Below the pieces are notes generated by a model that made no database searches, was not told the DNA's origin, and saw nothing but the letters and a program-made list of their open reading frames with translations. Of a DNA stretch of 8,291 bases, positions 6,952-8,291 are shown one piece after another. This stretch comes from an uncultured Spartobacteria bacterium (GTDB taxonomy: Bacteria > Verrucomicrobiota > Verrucomicrobiia > Chthoniobacterales > JAATET01), in NCBI GenBank assembly GCA_937901895.1, contig CALGTD010000194.1:1-8291 (forward strand), given 5' to 3'. Every line of letters starts with the position of its first letter. Position 1 is the stretch's first letter. Both the position numbers and the translations under genes were made by a program.

Positions 6952-6991
6952 AGCGATGAGGTCGAAGGTCAGGCTCAGCTGCCCGTTCGGC
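6952..6991 (-). other. attC-like half site upstream of the dioxygenase gene
   Basis: On the minus strand the core GCCGAAC (6991-6985) starts 7 bases after the stop of the small membrane peptide frame. It is followed by GGGCAGCTGAGCCTGACC, similar in layout to the left arms of the other sites. The core is identical to those of the sites at 7163 and 8106. The expected complementary right arm and GTT core are not clear; the nearest match, a GGCAGCT at 6886-6892, is inside the dioxygenase gene. The site is either decayed or only half an attC. Confidence 0.4.
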
Positions 6992-6998
6992 ATTGTGT

Positions 6999-7157
6999 CT
7001 ATCGTGTGAGGTCTCGAATTTCTTGGACGTTATTACAGCGGAAGAAACGTAAAAACGAACAGAGCATAGCACATCCGGTCGCCCAAGAAGAAGCGGTGGC
7101 AAATGCAGCGGTAACTATCAAGCCATAGGAAACAATAAGGAGAGGTGTATTCCCATG
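6999..7157 (-). CDS. Very small membrane peptide of a cassette (start uncertain)
   Basis: An open minus-strand frame between two attC-like sites reads NTPLLIVSYGLIVTAAFATA followed by SSWATGCAMLCSFLRFFRCN and NVQEIRDLTR. It gives one good hydrophobic helix and a basic, then charged, tail. Its TAG (6999-7001) is 7 bases before the next core, as expected of a cassette gene. No ATG opens this frame: a TGA at 7158-7160 limits it, and the only conventional start is TTG at 7121 (40 residues). ATGs at 7161 and 7156 lie in the two other frames, immediately after the upstream site. A single-base length change in the GGG run at 7152-7154 would join either one to this frame. The competing frame (7033 leftward from 7161) is Cys/aromatic-rich and looks less protein-like. 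Function unknown. Confidence 0.4.
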   Translation of the reverse strand, partial: HGNTPLLIVSYGLIVTAAFATASSWATGCAMLCSFLRFFRCNNVQEIRDLTR

Positions 7158-7162
7158 TCATG

Positions 7163-7278
7163 GCCGAACAATAAATCCACGTGCCGCTACTGGTGGAACC
7201 GAAGTTGCACACCGTTTTAGCGTCGCAGTTACGGAACTCTCTAACAGAGCGGCAGTTAGGTGACGCGGCCTGTTCGGC
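7163..7278 (-). other. attC recombination site (116 nt)
   Basis: On the minus strand the site opens with GCCGAAC (7278-7272) and closes with GTTCGGC (7169-7163), a perfect 7-bp inverted pair. The inner arms GTCACCTAACTG and CAGTAGCGGCACG pair partly, with CTAACTG in the left arm opposing CAGTAG in the right and leaving one extra A unpaired on the left. That is the side expected for an attC oriented on the minus strand. The core differs from the RYYYAAC/GTTRRRY consensus by having G/C at the fourth base. The central part pairs poorly, so this is the weakest of the three complete sites. Confidence 0.62.
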
Positions 7279-7328
7279 TTTTTGTTCAAGCTTGCGAAAT
7301 CTGGCGACCTTGGCTGCCCAGATCACGA

Positions 7329-7553
7329 TCACGAAAAGGAGAAGAGGAGGAATGAGAAAAGATCTACCCTGATATCCATGTAGTCTGGCATTAGAACCTC
7401 ATAGGCAATCCAGAGGGGGGTAAGGAGCAGTGGCAAATGGACGAGCTTCGGCGCAAAAGGCTGCTCTTGCCTCCAGGGATAGCAGATTGAAATGCCCGCT
7501 ACCAAATCATAACGATGAATCCACTCAATGAATGGCCTAACGACCTCACTCAT
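7329..7553 (-). CDS. Small cassette-borne membrane protein, apparently frameshifted near its 3' end
   Basis: From the ATG at 7553 the frame gives 74 residues: an N-terminal part (IEWIHRYDLVAGISICYPWR), a first helix around PLLLTPLWIAYEVLM (about 39-53) and the segment MPDYMDIRVDLF, then it ends abruptly at TGA 7329-7331. The adjacent frame continues with a much more natural second helix, FLIPPLLLFVIVIWAAKVAR, followed by FRKLEQK. One missing T in the TTTT run at 7357-7360 would give DIRVDLFLIPPLLLFVIVIW. I therefore read it as a two-helix protein broken by a one-base deletion, either real decay or a sequencing error. No function recognised. The start lies inside the preceding attC right arm, common for cassette genes. 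The continued frame runs into the next attC, where another frame has a TGA (7286-7288). Confidence 0.5.
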   Translation of the reverse strand: MSEVVRPFIEWIHRYDLVAGISICYPWRQEQPFAPKLVHLPLLLTPLWIAYEVLMPDYMDIRVDLFSFLLFSFS

Positions 7554-7625
7554 CGACCCGGCCAATGAGAGGCGTTGATTGCAACCGCAACGCCCAAGTC
7601 GGGTCACTGCAGCACACGGTCAGGC
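7535..7625 (-). other. attC recombination site (91 nt)
   Basis: On the minus strand the site opens with GCCTGAC (7625-7619), 7 bases after the preceding gene's stop, and closes with GTTAGGC (7541-7535), which fits GTTRRRY exactly. The left arm GCTGCAGTGACCC pairs with the right arm GGGTCGATGAGT with an extra unpaired G in the left arm. Further in, GACCCG pairs with CGGGTC, and GGCGTTG pairs perfectly with CAACGCC around a CGGTTGCAAT loop. The result is a long interrupted hairpin, as attC sites form when single-stranded. Confidence 0.75.
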
Positions 7626-7632
7626 ATCGGAT

Positions 7633-8094
7633 TCATTCAAAGGGCCGCTCTCCAATCAGCTTTCGAACTGCTGCCAAGAACTCCTTGAAGTTCGCCGGGT
7701 AAGCATTGCTGCCGGACGAAACCAAGTCGCGAGCATCGCGGGTCTCGTAACTGATAATGGCGCGCCAGTAAACGCCATCGTTCACGTCGGGATTCGTGTA
7801 GTCTCGCTTCCACTTCCACACCTTCCGCTTCTCCAACTCGTCAAAGAATGCCTGCCACTGCTCGTCGGTCGGCTTGATGACAACGGGTGTCGCCGTTTTG
7901 AGTGCGAAAAAGTTCTCGGCGGAATAGTAACGAAGCTCGCGCTGGTCGTAGGTGACCTTGTAGCTCTGACCGAAAGCCCCGCCAATCATCACAGACATCA
8001 CTGCCGGCTTGTAAACGAACGTCGGCTTCTGCTCTTCCGCGTGGAGCGGTTGGAGGAACATCCAAAAAATCGAAAGAAGCGCGAATGTTTTCAT
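7633..8094 (-). CDS. Small secreted or periplasmic protein of unknown function, cassette-borne
   Basis: A 153-residue protein with a clear N-terminal signal peptide: MKTFALLSIFWMFLQPLHA, with likely cleavage after Ala19 before EEQKP. The mature part has a Trp-rich stretch, DEQWQAFFDELEKRKVWKWK, then RDYTNPDVNDGVYWRAIISY, and a C-terminal SSGSNAYPANFKEFLAAVRKL. This combination (W-x(n)-V-W-x-W ... DG-x-x-W ... GSNAYP-x-x-F) looks like a defined small family, but I cannot name it or a function. I chose the ATG at 8094 over the frame's opening at 8142. The signal peptide begins there, and it lies 11 bases after the attC core, the usual cassette layout. The upstream residues would be translated attC. 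The stop is 7 bases before the next attC core. Confidence 0.8.
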   Translation of the reverse strand: MKTFALLSIFWMFLQPLHAEEQKPTFVYKPAVMSVMIGGAFGQSYKVTYDQRELRYYSAENFFALKTATPVVIKPTDEQWQAFFDELEKRKVWKWKRDYTNPDVNDGVYWRAIISYETRDARDLVSSGSNAYPANFKEFLAAVRKLIGERPFE

Positions 8095-8105
8095 GTGCGC
8101 GGGAT

Positions 8106-8232
8106 GCCGAACGCCAAGCTCAGCTACCCCGAACGGGCGCACAAGCTCTGTGATGGCGTGAATGGAAAGGATGGACGGTCGTGAAAAAGTGACGCGTGGC
8201 GGCTAGGGGTTAGCTGCAGCGCCTTGTTCGGT
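8106..8232 (-). other. attC recombination site (127 nt)
   Basis: On the minus strand the site opens with ACCGAAC (8232-8226) and closes with GTTCGGC (8112-8106). The left arm GCGCTGCAGCTAACCCC pairs with the right arm GGGGTAGCTGAGC almost completely. Two bases in the left arm, the G of CTGCA and one A of TAACC, are left unpaired. Such extrahelical bases on one arm are a hallmark of attC and orient the site on the minus strand. The core departs from RYYYAAC/GTTRRRY at one position. It separates the secreted-protein gene from the partial ORF at the right edge. Confidence 0.75.
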
Positions 8233-8291
8233 GATATTAGAAGCTATCTCAAAATCGATTAAGGAGTATGCAGATTGACGCAAGTTGCACA
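8203..8291 (-). CDS. C-terminal end of an unknown cassette ORF, truncated by window edge
   Basis: The minus-strand frame entering from the right edge encodes at least 28 residues, including RQSAYSLIDFEIASNITEQG and AAANP, and stops at TAG 8203-8205. The last nine residues are encoded by the left arm of the attC site, a frequent ending for cassette genes. The other two frames stop earlier (TAA and TGA before 8246) and look less protein-like. Too little is present to suggest a product. Confidence 0.45.
   Translation of the reverse strand, partial: CNLRQSAYSLIDFEIASNITEQGAAANP

Larger units (their letters stand above)
6229..8232 (-). mobile_element. Putative chromosomal integron gene-cassette array
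   Basis: A run of small minus-strand genes, lower in GC than the left part of the window, separated by spacers with attC architecture. Three spacers (8106-8232, 7535-7625, 7163-7278) begin and end in complementary 7-base cores, with partially complementary inner arms. In each, the arm nearest the preceding gene's stop carries extra unpaired bases, which is the asymmetry that orients attC. All three orient on the minus strand, the same as the genes. ORFs stop either a few bases before a site or inside it, and the next begins about 10 bases after it, as in cassettes. Two further candidate sites are partial. The integrase and attI should lie to the right of 8291 if this reading is correct; neither is visible. 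Confidence 0.65.

Noticed and set aside
6880..6991. A complete fourth attC ending inside the dioxygenase gene (GGCAGCT near 6886)
   Set aside because: Only a short arm match exists and no GTT core is present, so I report only the left half site.
7033..7332. A single 99-residue minus-strand gene from GTG 7332
   Set aside because: It runs from the second helix of one cassette gene, through the attC at 7163-7278, into the next cassette in what looks like the wrong frame. Only its first 25 or so residues look coding.
6229..8232. CRISPR array
   Set aside because: The repeated cores are only 7 bases long, inverted in pairs, and separated by genes, unlike regularly spaced direct repeats.

Overview
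The window reads as a high-GC bacterial chromosome, most likely from the Verrucomicrobiota. That placement is inferred from the look of the housekeeping genes (a fused SpmA/SpmB protein, a K+-independent H+-pyrophosphatase, a short S24 peptidase) and not from any search. It has two contrasting parts.

Left part (1-5981) is compact and GC-rich. It holds the 3' end of tsaB (+), a fused spmA-spmB gene (-), hppA (+), a CCA-adding-type tRNA nucleotidyltransferase (-), a LexA/UmuD-like S24 peptidase (+) and tRNA-Leu(UAA) (+). The genes alternate strands. Both convergent pairs meet with no intergenic DNA: tsaB/spmAB abut in TGATCA, and hppA/cca share the four bases CTAG. The tRNA has no encoded CCA, so the neighbouring nucleotidyltransferase class is needed to mature it.

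Middle (5982-6228) is non-coding. It contains a long imperfect palindrome (6121-6162) resembling a REP-type interspersed repeat.

Right part (about 6229-8291) is visibly less GC-rich, and every plausible gene lies on the minus strand. The spacers between these genes look like integron attC recombination sites. They start and end in complementary 7-base cores (GCCGAAC/GTTCGGC, GCCTGAC/GTTAGGC), have complementary inner arms, and carry extra unpaired bases in the left arm as attC sites do. Three sites are complete (8106-8232, 7535-7625, 7163-7278) and two are partial (about 6985, about 6229). I read this as a chromosomal integron cassette array, with the integrase expected beyond the right edge. 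Cassettes from right to left: the end of an unknown ORF; a small secreted protein; a two-helix membrane protein that appears frameshifted; a very small membrane peptide; and a phytanoyl-CoA dioxygenase-family enzyme next to the array's far end. No integrase or attI is visible, so the integron call rests on the attC architecture and the cassette-like gene layout.
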